Shown: piece by piece, positions 1 through 9,741 of the stretch
How the letters are laid out: each line of letters begins with the position of its first letter
Numbering within the stretch: the first letter of the stretch is position 1
DNA from: Aquamicrobium sp.
GTDB lineage: Bacteria; Pseudomonadota; Alphaproteobacteria; Rhizobiales; Rhizobiaceae
Length of the DNA: 19,262 bases
Assembly: GCA_014860725.1 (NCBI GenBank)
Contig: JACZJD010000277.1
Span: forward strand, 1 to 19,262
Direction: 5' to 3'
Made by a program: the position numbers and the translations under genes
The notes under the pieces: generated by a model
Told to the model about the DNA's origin: nothing
The model's input: only the letters and a program-made list of their open reading frames with translations
Databases searched by the model: none

Positions 1-912
1 AGCCTGTTCATCGGCGTCGGCCGGGTCGGCCTCGCCGACCTCCTCGGCGGCGCGGAGGGCAGCCACGCCGCCATGCTCCTCGCCGTCAGCCGCATCCCGC
101 GCACGCTCGCCGTCATGCTCGCCGGCGCGGCGATGGGCATCGCCGCGGTCATCATGCAGATGCTGTTCCGCAACCGCTTCGTGGAGCCGACCACGTCGGG
201 CACGGTCGAGGCGGCGAGCCTCGGGCTCGTCACCGTCGCGCTTCTGGCACCCGACCTGCCGCTGGCGGGCAAGATGGCCGTCGCGGCCTCGTTCTCGCTC
301 GCCGCGACCTTCCTGTTCCTGCGCCTCGTCGAGCGGATTCCCGCCCGCTCCGTGCTTTTGGTGCCGCTGGCGGGGCTGATGCTGGGCGGGGTCATTGATG
401 CGGCCGCGACCTTCCTCGCCTATCGCCACGACCTGCTCCAGTCGCTCGCCTCGTGGACGAACGGCGACTTCTCCGGCGTGCTGCGCGGGCGCTACGAATT
501 GCTGTGGGTCGGCTTCGCGCTCGCCGCCCTCGCCTATCTCGCCGCCGACCGTTTCACCGTCGCCGGCATGGGCGACGCCTTCACCGCCAATCTCGGCCTC
601 GACTACCGCCGCATCGTCGCCTTCGGCCTCGTGGTGGTGTCGATGGTGACGGCGGCGAGCGTGGTCACCGTCGGCACGGTGCCGTTCCTCGGGCTGATCG
701 TCGCCAACCTCGTCAGCATGGCGATGGGCGACAATCTCAGGCGGTCGCTGCCGTGGATCGCGATCTCGGGCGCGGCCTTCCTGCTTGCCTGCGACATGGC
801 CGGCCGGCTGATCCGCTACCCCTACGAGATTCCGGTCGGCACCGTGGTCGGCGTGCTCGGCTCGGCGGTCTTCCTGTTCCTGCTCCTGCGCCGGGAGGCC
901 CGGCTTGGCTGA
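1..912 (+). CDS. Siderophore ABC transporter permease, FecCD family (5' end outside window)
   Basis: Inner-membrane permease of an iron-chelate importer. The frame is open from base 1, so the start lies upstream; the first visible residues are SLFIGVGRVG. The sequence is almost entirely hydrophobic helices. It carries the FecCD hallmark: an R-x-P-R-T-L stretch, a Gly/Ala-rich helix ending in MQ, then RNRFVEPTTSG, the counterpart of the usual Q...RNPLA-P...G pattern. It resembles the VctD/FatD/YclN permeases of catecholate-type siderophore systems. Its stop overlaps the next permease by 8 nt, so the two are translationally coupled and probably form a heterodimeric channel. The periplasmic binding protein expected for such a system is not in the window and is probably upstream. 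Family call firm; the exact siderophore cannot be read from sequence. Confidence 0.9.
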   Translation, partial: SLFIGVGRVGLADLLGGAEGSHAAMLLAVSRIPRTLAVMLAGAAMGIAAVIMQMLFRNRFVEPTTSGTVEAASLGLVTVALLAPDLPLAGKMAVAASFSLAATFLFLRLVERIPARSVLLVPLAGLMLGGVIDAAATFLAYRHDLLQSLASWTNGDFSGVLRGRYELLWVGFALAALAYLAADRFTVAGMGDAFTANLGLDYRRIVAFGLVVVSMVTAASVVTVGTVPFLGLIVANLVSMAMGDNLRRSLPWIAISGAAFLLACDMAGRLIRYPYEIPVGTVVGVLGSAVFLFLLLRREARLG

Positions 913-1891
913 CGCCGTCGTCGCGACAGGACAGCGCCGCAACGCGCGCCCGGCGCTCGCGCTCGCGCTTCTCGCCTGCGCGGCGGTCGCGGCATGCGCC
1001 GCCTTCATGACGGTCGGGGTGCGCGGCGACTGGAGCTTCGTGCTGCCGTTCCGCGCCGCCAAGCTCGCGGGGCTCGTCCTCGTCGGCGTCGCCATCGCTG
1101 TCTCGACCGTGCTGTTCCAGACGCTGACGCAGAACCGCATCCTTTCGCCGGCGATCATGGGCTTCGACGCGCTCTACGTCGCGATCCAGACCGCGCTGGT
1201 CTTCGTCCTCGGCGCGCGCGAGCTGTCGGGGTTCGACCCGCGGCTGCGCTTCCTGTTCGAGGCCGGCGCGATGATCGCCGCCTCCATGCTTCTGTTCCGC
1301 TGGCTGATCGTGCATCGCGGCCGCAGCCTGCACCTGATGGTGCTGGCCGGCGTGGTCTTCGGCGTGCTGTTCCGCAGCCTGTCGTCCATGCTACAGCGCA
1401 TCCTCGATCCCAACGAGTTCTCGGTGCTTCAGGACTTGCTCTTCGCCAGCTTCAACAGTGTCGACACCGCCCTTCTCGGCGTGTCGGCGGCAATCATCGT
1501 CGTCGTCTGCGCCGTGGCCTGGCGCATGGCCGAGGCCCTCGACGTGATGGCGCTCGGCCGCGAGACGGCCATCGGCCTCGGCCTCGACCACCGCCGCATG
1601 GTCGATGCGCTGCTCCTCATGATCGCCGTCCTCGTCTCGGTCTCGACGGCGCTTGTGGGACCCGTCACCTTCTTCGGCCTGCTGGTCGCCAACCTCGCCT
1701 ATGCCTTCGCCGGCACCGGGCGCCACCGCGTCACCCTGCCGGCCGCGGCGTTCGTCGCCGTGGTGGCGCTCGTCGGCGGGCAGACCGTGCTCGAACGCGC
1801 CTTCGGCATGGACACGGCGCTCAGCGTCATCATCGAGTTCGTCGGCGGCATCGTCTTCATCCTGCTGCTCCTGCGCGGAAACTGGCGATGA
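905..1891 (+). CDS. Siderophore ABC transporter permease, FecCD family (second subunit)
   Basis: Second inner-membrane permease (328 aa) of the iron-siderophore importer. The start is a TTG inside the last codons of the upstream gene; the next in-frame ATG (1007) would cut away the first membrane helix, so I prefer TTG. A strong family hallmark is KLAGLVLVGVAIAVSTVLFQ followed by QNRILSPAIMGFDALY, which matches the VctG/FatC/YclO branch (helix ending in TVLFQT, then NRIL-P-IMGFD). Further hydrophobic helices fill the rest, including a GPVTFFGLLVANL segment typical of the loop that contacts the ATPase. Its stop overlaps the ATPase start as ATGA. It would pair with the upstream permease; substrate unknown beyond a ferric chelate. 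Confidence 0.92.
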   Translation: MADAVVATGQRRNARPALALALLACAAVAACAAFMTVGVRGDWSFVLPFRAAKLAGLVLVGVAIAVSTVLFQTLTQNRILSPAIMGFDALYVAIQTALVFVLGARELSGFDPRLRFLFEAGAMIAASMLLFRWLIVHRGRSLHLMVLAGVVFGVLFRSLSSMLQRILDPNEFSVLQDLLFASFNSVDTALLGVSAAIIVVVCAVAWRMAEALDVMALGRETAIGLGLDHRRMVDALLLMIAVLVSVSTALVGPVTFFGLLVANLAYAFAGTGRHRVTLPAAAFVAVVALVGGQTVLERAFGMDTALSVIIEFVGGIVFILLLLRGNWR

Positions 1892-2670
1892 TCGAGATCG
1901 AGGGCGTCTCCAAGAGCTACGGGCCGGCACGCGTCGTCGACGACGTCTCGCTCACCATCGCCAAGGGCGGGCTGACGGCGATCATCGGCCCGAACGGCGC
2001 CGGGAAATCGACGCTGCTGTCGATCATGGCCCGCCTCCTCCCGATGGACGGCGGCAGGGTGGCGGTGGACGGCCTCGACGTCACCACGACCAGGGGCGAC
2101 GTGCTGGCGCGGCGCCTCGCCGTGCTGCGCCAGGACAACCACATGACCGCGCGGCTCACCGTGCGCGACCTCGTCGCCTTCGGCCGCTACCCGCACTCCA
2201 AGGGCCGCCCGACCGCCGAGGACGCGCGGCACATCGACGAGGCTATAGACTGGCTCGGGCTGCGCGGGCTGGAGGAGCGCTTTCTCGACGAGCTTTCGGG
2301 CGGGCAGCGCCAGCGGGCCTTCGTGGCCATGGTGCTCAGTCAGGACACCGACTACCTGCTCCTCGACGAGCCGCTCAACAGCCTCGACATGAAGCACGCC
2401 ACCGAGATGATGGCGCTGCTGCGGCGCACGGCCGACGCCTTCGGCAAGACGGTCGTCGTCGTCCTCCACGACATCAACTTCGCCTCCTGCTATGCCGACC
2501 GCGTCGTCGCCCTGCGCGAGGGGCGGCTCGCCTTCGACGGCACGCCGCAGGAGCTGATGCGCAGGGACGTGCTCGCCGCCATCTACGACATGGACATCGA
2601 GATCCACACCATCGCCGGCCACCTGTTCGGCGCCTATCACCTCTCGGGGAAGAACGGCGCAAGCGCGTAG
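1888..2670 (+). CDS. Iron-siderophore ABC transporter ATP-binding protein
   Basis: Cytoplasmic ATPase (260 aa, normal FepC/VctC/YclP length) that powers the two upstream permeases. Visible motifs: Walker A GPNGAGKST at 34-42, Q-loop Gln82, signature LSGGQ at 136-140, Walker B YLLLDEP at 156-162 and switch His194 (VLHDIN). The C-terminal DIEIHTIAGH stretch is typical of the VctC/YclP branch. The ATG overlaps the preceding stop by 4 nt, so expression is coupled to the permease. It is the last gene of the operon; the next gene is convergent and begins 22 nt beyond the stop. No iron-box (Fur/RirA-type) element is visible, because the operon promoter lies upstream of the window. Confidence 0.95.
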   Translation: MIEIEGVSKSYGPARVVDDVSLTIAKGGLTAIIGPNGAGKSTLLSIMARLLPMDGGRVAVDGLDVTTTRGDVLARRLAVLRQDNHMTARLTVRDLVAFGRYPHSKGRPTAEDARHIDEAIDWLGLRGLEERFLDELSGGQRQRAFVAMVLSQDTDYLLLDEPLNSLDMKHATEMMALLRRTADAFGKTVVVVLHDINFASCYADRVVALREGRLAFDGTPQELMRRDVLAAIYDMDIEIHTIAGHLFGAYHLSGKNGASA

Positions 2671-2693
2671 GAGCGTCGGGCGCCGCACGCGCT
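2662..2693. terminator. Possible bidirectional stem-loop between convergent genes
   Basis: A perfect 7-bp inverted repeat (AGCGCGT at 2662-2668, ACGCGCT at 2687-2693) flanks an 18-nt GC-rich loop and covers the stop codons of both convergent genes. There is no T-tract on either side, so intrinsic termination is only a possibility. The placement is right but the structure is short. Confidence 0.25.
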
Positions 2694-3363
2694 ACCTTCC
2701 CTCCAGAATCTCCGCGATCTTGCGATAGCCCCGGGCGCGGGCGTGCTGCAGCGGCGTCACGCCGTCGCGGTCGGCGATGCTGATATCCGCGCCGGCATCG
2801 ACCAGCAGCCTGACGATCTCGACATGGCGCGGCCCGCCGTCGCTGAGGACGATGGCCTCGAGCAGGGCGGTCCATCCGAGGTTGTTGACGTGATCGACAT
2901 CCACCCCGGCCTCGATGAGCGTCCTGACGGTCTCGACATGGCCGCGCTCGGCCGCCGGTATCAGCGCCGTGCCGCCGAAGCGGTTGGTGCTCTTCAGGTC
3001 GGCGCCGTGCGCGAGCGTCAGGCGCAGGATGTCGAGACGGCCGCGCGCGCCGGCATAGAGATAGGGGCTGTCGTGAATGTCATCCTTGGCATTGACGTCG
3101 GCGCCCGTCTCGATGAGCAGCCTTGCCGCCTCGACATGGTCGGCATGGGTGGCGAGAAGCAGCGCCGTCCGGCCCCGCCCGTCGCGCGCATCGACATCCG
3201 CTCCGGACGACAGGAGCGCGGCGACCGCCGCCGCATCGCCGCGCGCGGCCGCGTCGAGCAGGGCACGGTCGTTCGTCCCGGACATGGCAATCCCCGTCAT
3301 CGTCCCAAGCACCGCAATGACCAGACAAAGCGCGCGCAGCCCGGCGCAAAGGGTCGTCCGCAT
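2692..3363 (-). CDS. Secreted ankyrin-repeat protein
   Basis: A 223-aa protein. Residues 1-28 look like a Sec signal peptide: Arg near the N-terminus, a hydrophobic core (LCLVIAVLGTMTGIAM), then a polar stretch. The rest is about six ankyrin helix pairs (roughly 33-61, 62-94, 95-127, 129-161, 162-199, 200-223), each with the G-x-TALL...A...GH-E-V-LLI-AGADV pattern; the fifth carries a short insertion (LSDGGPRH). Ankyrin arrays bind other proteins and have no catalysis of their own, so the partner is unknown. The start at 3363 is chosen because it supplies the signal peptide. A second ATG at 3283-3285 has a GGGGA just upstream and would give a cytoplasmic form. It lies 37 bp after the YigZ-family gene on the same strand and may be co-transcribed with it. 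Confidence 0.85.
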   Translation of the reverse strand: MRTTLCAGLRALCLVIAVLGTMTGIAMSGTNDRALLDAAARGDAAAVAALLSSGADVDARDGRGRTALLLATHADHVEAARLLIETGADVNAKDDIHDSPYLYAGARGRLDILRLTLAHGADLKSTNRFGGTALIPAAERGHVETVRTLIEAGVDVDHVNNLGWTALLEAIVLSDGGPRHVEIVRLLVDAGADISIADRDGVTPLQHARARGYRKIAEILEGR

Positions 3364-3400
3364 CCCGTTCGGCGTCCTGTCTCCTCGCGAGCCGACTGTA

Positions 3401-4003
<603 letters not shown>

Positions 4004-4075
4004 GCCTCCGTCTAGCATGCGGAGCGGCGGAGCCAATCCTCTTTGCGGTGAAGGCTGCGGGCCGCGCCGCCCCCC

Positions 4076-5088
<1,013 letters not shown>

Positions 5089-5092
<4 letters not shown>

Positions 5093-6126
5093 GCCTCGGC
5101 CTCCTGAGCATGCGTGCCTTCCGGCCGGGTGTAGAGATAGCAGGCGACCCGCCGCGAGCCGACCGTCGCGAACTCCGGCGGCGCGGAGAAGCAGACCGGC
5201 ATGGCCTTCGGGCAGCGATTGCTGAAGGCGCAGTTGTGCTGGCGCTCGGTCAGGCGCGGCATCGCGCCGTTGATCTGGGCGAGACTCTCGACGTCGTCGC
5301 CGATGGAGGGGATCGCGCCCATCAGCCCCTGCGTATAGGGATGCCTGGCGTCGTGGATGACATCGGCCACCGGCCCCGTCTCGACCACCCTGCCGGCATA
5401 CATCACCACCACGCGGTCCGCCGCCTCGGCGATGACGCCCATGTCGTGGGTCACCAGCATGACCGAGGTGCCGCGCTCGCGGCACAGCGACTTCAGCAGC
5501 GTGATGACCTGTGCCTGCACCGACACGTCGAGCGCGGTCGTCGGCTCGTCGGCGATGATGAGGCGCGGATCGGCGCACAGCGCCAGCGCGATGACGACGC
5601 GCTGGCGCATGCCGCCGGAGAACTGGTGCGGGAAGTGGTCGATGCGCTCGGCCGCGGCCGGCACGCCGACCGCGTCGAGAAGCGCGACGGCCTTGTCGCG
5701 CGCCTGCTTCCTGCTGAGCGGCAGGTGGGCGCGGATGGTCTCGCAGAGCTGGTCGCCGATGCTGAACAGCGGGTCGAGGCTGGTCAGCGGGTCCTGGAAG
5801 ATCATGCTGATCTGGCGGCCGCGGATCGTGCGCATCTCCTTGCGCGACAGCCGGTCGATGCGCCTGCCGTCGAACACGATCTCGCCCGAGGCGAGATAGC
5901 CCGGCGGGTCGAGGAGCCCGATGATCGCCGAGCCGGTCAACGACTTGCCGGCGCCCGACTCGCCGACCACGCCGACGATCTCGCCGGCCTCGATGGTCAT
6001 CGACACGCCGTCGATGGCGAGCAGCGGCCCGTGGCGCGTCGCGAACTCGATGCGGATGTCGCGGACCTCAAGGAGCGGTTGCGCGGCAACCTTGTCTTGG
6101 GAAGCAGCGTCTTGGGAGGCAGCCAT
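5089..6126 (-). CDS. Peptide-type ABC transporter ATP-binding protein (DppD/OppD-like)
   Basis: First ATPase (345 aa) of the Dpp/Opp-type importer; it should form a heterodimer with the following ATPase. Motifs: Walker A GESGAGKS at 55-62, Q-loop Gln111 (IFQDPLTSLDP), signature FSGGM at 169-173, Walker B LIIADEP at 189-195 and VTHDMGV with the switch His. The C-terminal extension has HPYTQGLMGAIP and four cysteines (NCAFSNRCPKAMPVC, then VACYLY), a candidate [4Fe-4S] site. The ATG at 6126 is one base after the permease stop (TGA-C-ATG). An ATG at 6153 would add nine residues and overlap the permease; neither has a clear ribosome site, so the exact start is less certain than the gene. Confidence 0.95.
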
Positions 6127-6127
6127 G

Positions 6128-7048
6128 TCAGCGCAGCCGTGGGTTGAGCGCATCGCGCAGCCAGTCGCCGAGCAGGTTCACCGCCAGCACCAGCGTGCCG
6201 AGCACGGCGGCCGGGAACACGGCGATCCACCATTCGCCGGAGAACAGGTAGTCGTTGCCGATGCGGATCAGCGTGCCGAGCGAGGGCTGGGTGCTGGGGA
6301 TGCCGACGCCGAGGAAGCTCAGCGTGGCCTCGGCGATGATGGCGAGCGCGAGGTTGATGGTGCCAATGACCAGAACCGGCGTCATGATGTTGCGCAGGAG
6401 ATGGCGCGACATGATGGTGGCGGGGCCGAGGCCGAGCACGCGCGCGGCCATGACGTATTCCTTACCCTTCTCGACCAGCACCGAGCCGCGCACCGTGCGC
6501 GCGTACTGGACCCAGAACGACAGGCCGATGGCGAAGACCACGGCGGCCATCGCCAGGTTCTCGTTGCTGCCGCGCGCCGTCGCCTTGATGACGCCGTCGA
6601 TGAGCAGCGCGACGAGGATCGCGGGAAAGGTGAGCTGCACGTCGGCGATGCGCATGACGACGCTGTCGACCAGCCCGCCGAGATAGCCGCTGACGAGGCC
6701 GAGCAGGATGCCGACCACCATGGCGAGCAGCACGGAGCACAGGCCGACGATCAGCGACAGCCGCGTGCCGTACATGATGGTCGAGAGGATGTCGCGGCCC
6801 TGATTGTCGGTGCCGAGCACGTAGCGCCAGTCGCCGCCTTCGAGCCATGCAGGGGGCAGAAGCGAATCCATCAGGTTGAGCGCCGACAGGTCGTAAGGAT
6901 CGTGCGGGGCGAGCCACGGCGCGCCGAGTGCGCCGACGACGAGGACGGCCGTGACGACGGCGGCGGCGACCGTGACCCGCGACCGCCGGAAGCTGTACCA
7001 GAGATCGCTCGCCAGAAAGCGGCGGAAGCCGTTGGTGAGGGCGTTCAT
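6128..7048 (-). CDS. Peptide-type ABC transporter permease (DppC/OppC-like)
   Basis: Second inner-membrane permease (306 aa) of the importer. An N-terminal helix (about 27-48) is followed by the periplasmic stretch PHDPYDLSALN and LGTDNQGRDILS, a hallmark of the OppC/DppC branch (GTDxxGRD). Four or five more helices follow. The EAA coupling motif lies in EYVMAARVLGLGPATIMSRH and would dock onto the ATPases. The start is set by the 4-nt ATGA overlap with the stop of the first permease; an open frame continuing upstream lies in the shadow of that gene. Together with the neighbouring permease it would form the transmembrane channel. Confidence 0.95.
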   Translation of the reverse strand: MNALTNGFRRFLASDLWYSFRRSRVTVAAAVVTAVLVVGALGAPWLAPHDPYDLSALNLMDSLLPPAWLEGGDWRYVLGTDNQGRDILSTIMYGTRLSLIVGLCSVLLAMVVGILLGLVSGYLGGLVDSVVMRIADVQLTFPAILVALLIDGVIKATARGSNENLAMAAVVFAIGLSFWVQYARTVRGSVLVEKGKEYVMAARVLGLGPATIMSRHLLRNIMTPVLVIGTINLALAIIAEATLSFLGVGIPSTQPSLGTLIRIGNDYLFSGEWWIAVFPAAVLGTLVLAVNLLGDWLRDALNPRLR

Positions 7049-8028
7049 GAGCCGGATTCCGAAGCGGCGGTGCGCAGGCGCGGGTCGACGGCGAGATAAA
7101 GAAGGTCGACGACGAGGTTGATGGTCACGAAGATGACGCCGACGAACAGGAGATAGGCCGACATCACCGGCACGTCGGAGAACTGCACGGAGCGGATGAA
7201 CAGCAGGCCGAGACCGGGCCACTGGAACACCGTCTCGACGATGATCGAGAACGCGATCAGCGAGCCGATCTGCAGCCCGACGACGGTGATGACCGGCACG
7301 AGGGTGTTCTTGAGCGCGTGGCGGAAATAGACGGCGCGGTCGTCGAGCCCGCGCGCCCGCGTGAACTTGATGAAGTCGGTGCCCAGCACCTCGATCATGC
7401 CCGCCCGCACCAGCCGCATGATGAGCGTCATCTGGAACAGGCCGAGCGTCACCGCCGGCATGACGAGCGAGCGGATGCCGGAGGCGGTCAACAGCCCGGT
7501 CTGCCAGACGCCGAGATCGACGACCTCGCCGCGGCCGAAGGTCGGCAGGATGCGGAGATAGACGCCGAACAGCAGGATCAGCAGGATACCGATGACGAAG
7601 GGCGGCAGCGACACGCCGAGCAGCGAGATCGCCTGGAAGGCGCGGCTCAGCGCGCCGTCCGGATGCAGCCCGCAATAGACGCCCATCGGGATGCCGAGCG
7701 CGAGCGCGAACAGGGCCGCGACCGCCGCCAGCTCGATGGTGGCGGGCAGCCGCTCCATGATGAGCTTCATCACCGGCTGCCCGTCGCGGTAGGAGACGCC
7801 GAAGTCGCCGGTGGCGATCCGCGAGACGAAATCGCCGAACTGGACGATCACCGGCCGGTCGAGGCCGAGCTCGGTCCTCAGCTTCTGCCGGTCCTCCATC
7901 GAGGTTTCCTGCCCGACCATGCTTGCGACCGGATCGCCCACGAACTGGAAGATCAGGAACGACATCAGCGCGACCGCGAGGAGGACGAAGATCGAGTGCC
8001 CGATGCGTCTGAGCAGCAGTTGGAACAC
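7045..8028 (-). CDS. Peptide-type ABC transporter permease (DppB/OppB-like)
   Basis: First inner-membrane permease (327 aa) of the importer. It begins RRIGHSIFVLLAVALMSFLIFQ, the usual first helix of OppB/DppB proteins, then the conserved ELGLDRPVIVQFGDFV stretch and GDFGVSYRDGQPV. Five further helices follow, with the EAA coupling loop in FIKFTRARGLDDRAVYFRHALKN and the typical IVETVFQWPGLG motif. The start is GTG, supported by a GAGGAGGG ribosome site a few bases upstream. It begins 30 bp after the binding-protein gene, a usual spacing inside such operons. Confidence 0.95.
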   Translation of the reverse strand: MFQLLLRRIGHSIFVLLAVALMSFLIFQFVGDPVASMVGQETSMEDRQKLRTELGLDRPVIVQFGDFVSRIATGDFGVSYRDGQPVMKLIMERLPATIELAAVAALFALALGIPMGVYCGLHPDGALSRAFQAISLLGVSLPPFVIGILLILLFGVYLRILPTFGRGEVVDLGVWQTGLLTASGIRSLVMPAVTLGLFQMTLIMRLVRAGMIEVLGTDFIKFTRARGLDDRAVYFRHALKNTLVPVITVVGLQIGSLIAFSIIVETVFQWPGLGLLFIRSVQFSDVPVMSAYLLFVGVIFVTINLVVDLLYLAVDPRLRTAASESGS

Positions 8029-8041
8029 GGGACCCTCCTCG

Positions 8042-8058
8042 CGGTGCGGCCGGTGCGG
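8042..8058. repeat. Short tandem repeat between binding-protein and permease genes
   Basis: CGGTGCGG occurs twice (8042-8049 and 8051-8058) separated by one C. It ends exactly at the stop codon of the binding-protein gene and just ahead of the permease ribosome site. It is likely simple sequence in a GC-rich spacer; no function is claimed. Confidence 0.5.
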
Positions 8059-9645
8059 TCAGTCGACGCGCGTGAAGCGCAGCTCGAGGCGGTCGTCGGG
8101 CCGCTGGTGGACCTCGACGTTCTTCTTCTTGACCCAGACGAGCGTCTGCTGGTGGAGCGGAATGTGGGCATAGTCCTGCCGCACCAGATCGAAGGCCTCG
8201 AACATCAGCTCGCTGCGCCTGGCCTCGTCCATCTCCGAGCCGATCTGCGTCGTCAGCTCGTCCACCTTCGGGTTGGAGTAGCCGCCGAGGTTCCAGGTGC
8301 CGACCTGCGAGGTGGGCGTGTTGAGCAGGTCGTAGAGAATGTTGTGGCCGTCATTGGTCGAAGTGGCCCAGGCGTGCAGGTAGAAACTCGTATCGCGCGA
8401 CAGCACCTTCTGGAAGAACAGCGACCGGGTCTGGGCCTGCAGGTTCACCTTGACGTTGATGCGCGACAGCATCGCGGCCACGGCCTGGCAGATTGCCTCG
8501 TCGTTGACGTAGCGGTCGTTGGGGCAGTCCATCGTCAGCTCGAAGCCGTCCTTGTAGCCGGCCTCCTCCATCAGGGCCTTGGCCTTGTCGACATCGAAGG
8601 GCAGGCGCTGGTCGAAGCGCTCGTCATAGCCGTTGACGCTCGGCGCGATCAGCGTGCCGGTCGGGATCGAGCCGTTGCGCATGATGCGGCTGCGGATCGC
8701 CTCGACGTCGATGGCGTGATAGAAGGCCTGGCGGACGCGCATGTCCTTGAACGGATTGGCGCCCTTGACGCTGCTGTAGAGCAGCTCGTCGCGCGCGCTG
8801 TCGAAGCTCAGGAAGACGACGCGGCTTTCCGGGCCCTGCAGGATGTCGAAGTCCGGCATCTGCTCGATGCGCGCGATGTCCTGCGAGGGCACCGGGTACA
8901 TCATGTCGACATTGCCGGACAGCAGCGCGGCGACGCGCGTGGCGTTGTTGGAGATCGGCGAGAAGATCGCTTCCTTGATGTTGTAGGCCGGCTCGTCCCA
9001 CCAGTCCTCGTTGGCGGAGAGCACGGTCTTCTCGTCGCGCTGGCGCTGCGTCAGCCTGAACGGGCCGGTGCCGTTGGCGCGGTGGGTGGCGGTGTTCTCG
9101 CCGCCCTTGCGCACGTCGGCGGGCGCCTCGGCGCCATTGGCCTTGCTCCAGGCGGCGCTGACGATGAACCAGTCGGCCAGCTCGGAAAGCAGGATCGGAT
9201 TGGGCTGCCTGGTCTCGATCTCGATCTCGTGGTCGCCGATCTTGCGGATGGCGGCGATGCTCTGCACGCGCGGCTTGACGTCGGAACCGTCCATCTGCGA
9301 GCGCTCGTAGCTGAACAGCACGTCGGCGGCGGTGAAGGGCGAGCCGTCGTGGAACCTGACGTCCCGGCGCAGCTTGAAGCGCCATACGGTCGGGCTTTCG
9401 AGCGACCATTCCTCGGCCAGCGCCGGCTCGATCTTCATGGCGCGGTCGCGGCGCACCAGCCCCTCGTAGATGTTCGCGAGCAGGCCGACGGTGGTGTATT
9501 CCGTCGTGCTGTGGGGGTCCATGGTGATCGCGTCACCCTGGAATGCCCACTGGAATGTTTGTGCATACGAATTTTCTGACGCGGCTTGCACCGCGAAAGC
9601 ACTGATTGCGAGCGCTGTGGCCGCCTTCAGCAAGAATCTAGCCAT
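8059..9645 (-). CDS. ABC transporter substrate-binding protein, peptide/nickel family (SBP_bac_5)
   Basis: Periplasmic solute receptor (528 aa) feeding the Dpp/Opp-type importer. Residues 1 to about 29 form a Sec signal peptide (FLLKAATALAISAFAVQAA, probable cut after SYAQ). No lipobox cysteine is seen, so a soluble periplasmic protein is expected. The mature part shows the family order: GDAITMDPHSTTEY near the N-terminus, the IYEGLVRRD...ALAEEWSLESPTVWRFKLRRDVRFHDG block, FTAADVLFSYERS, NGTGPFRL and VRQAFYHAIDVEAI. Ligand specificity cannot be read from these motifs. It sits directly downstream of a catabolic gene set, which suggests uptake of the same substrate. The ATG has a GGGAGA ribosome site and its own promoter upstream. 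Confidence 0.95.
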   Translation of the reverse strand: MARFLLKAATALAISAFAVQAASENSYAQTFQWAFQGDAITMDPHSTTEYTTVGLLANIYEGLVRRDRAMKIEPALAEEWSLESPTVWRFKLRRDVRFHDGSPFTAADVLFSYERSQMDGSDVKPRVQSIAAIRKIGDHEIEIETRQPNPILLSELADWFIVSAAWSKANGAEAPADVRKGGENTATHRANGTGPFRLTQRQRDEKTVLSANEDWWDEPAYNIKEAIFSPISNNATRVAALLSGNVDMMYPVPSQDIARIEQMPDFDILQGPESRVVFLSFDSARDELLYSSVKGANPFKDMRVRQAFYHAIDVEAIRSRIMRNGSIPTGTLIAPSVNGYDERFDQRLPFDVDKAKALMEEAGYKDGFELTMDCPNDRYVNDEAICQAVAAMLSRINVKVNLQAQTRSLFFQKVLSRDTSFYLHAWATSTNDGHNILYDLLNTPTSQVGTWNLGGYSNPKVDELTTQIGSEMDEARRSELMFEAFDLVRQDYAHIPLHQQTLVWVKKKNVEVHQRPDDRLELRFTRVD

Positions 9646-9689
9646 CGGTATCTCCCATTGTTCCCCGCGATTTTCATTCGCGAGGACGG

Positions 9690-9719
9690 ATGATAGGAAT
9701 TACTGAATGCCAATGTCAA
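9690..9719 (-). promoter_or_regulatory. Sigma70-like promoter of the peptide-type importer operon
   Basis: On the minus strand a consensus -35 TTGACA (9714-9719) is followed after 18 nt by TATCAT (9690-9695). Transcription would start near 9683, giving a leader of about 38 nt before the ATG at 9645. The spacer contains TTGGCATTC, and a TGCATGCA palindrome lies just upstream of the -35. Confidence 0.65.
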
Positions 9720-9724
9720 TGAAG

Positions 9725-9732
9725 TGCATGCA
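9725..9732. promoter_or_regulatory. Candidate operator TGCATGCA upstream of importer promoter
   Basis: A perfect 8-bp palindrome six bases upstream of the importer -35. The same GCATGC core recurs in the gntR-aminotransferase intergenic region, so this is a candidate site for the window's GntR regulator. It is short and could occur by chance. Confidence 0.35.
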
Positions 9733-9741
9733 AAGAATACG

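Noticed and set aside
4004..4036. TTG at 4036 as the start of the YigZ-family gene
   Set aside because: The ATG at 4001-4003 has a strong ribosome site directly upstream, and the added residues are not family-like.
7318..9579. A 753-codon open frame on the plus strand opposite the binding-protein and permease genes
   Set aside because: It is a shadow of well-supported minus-strand genes; its product has no recognisable domain and biased composition.
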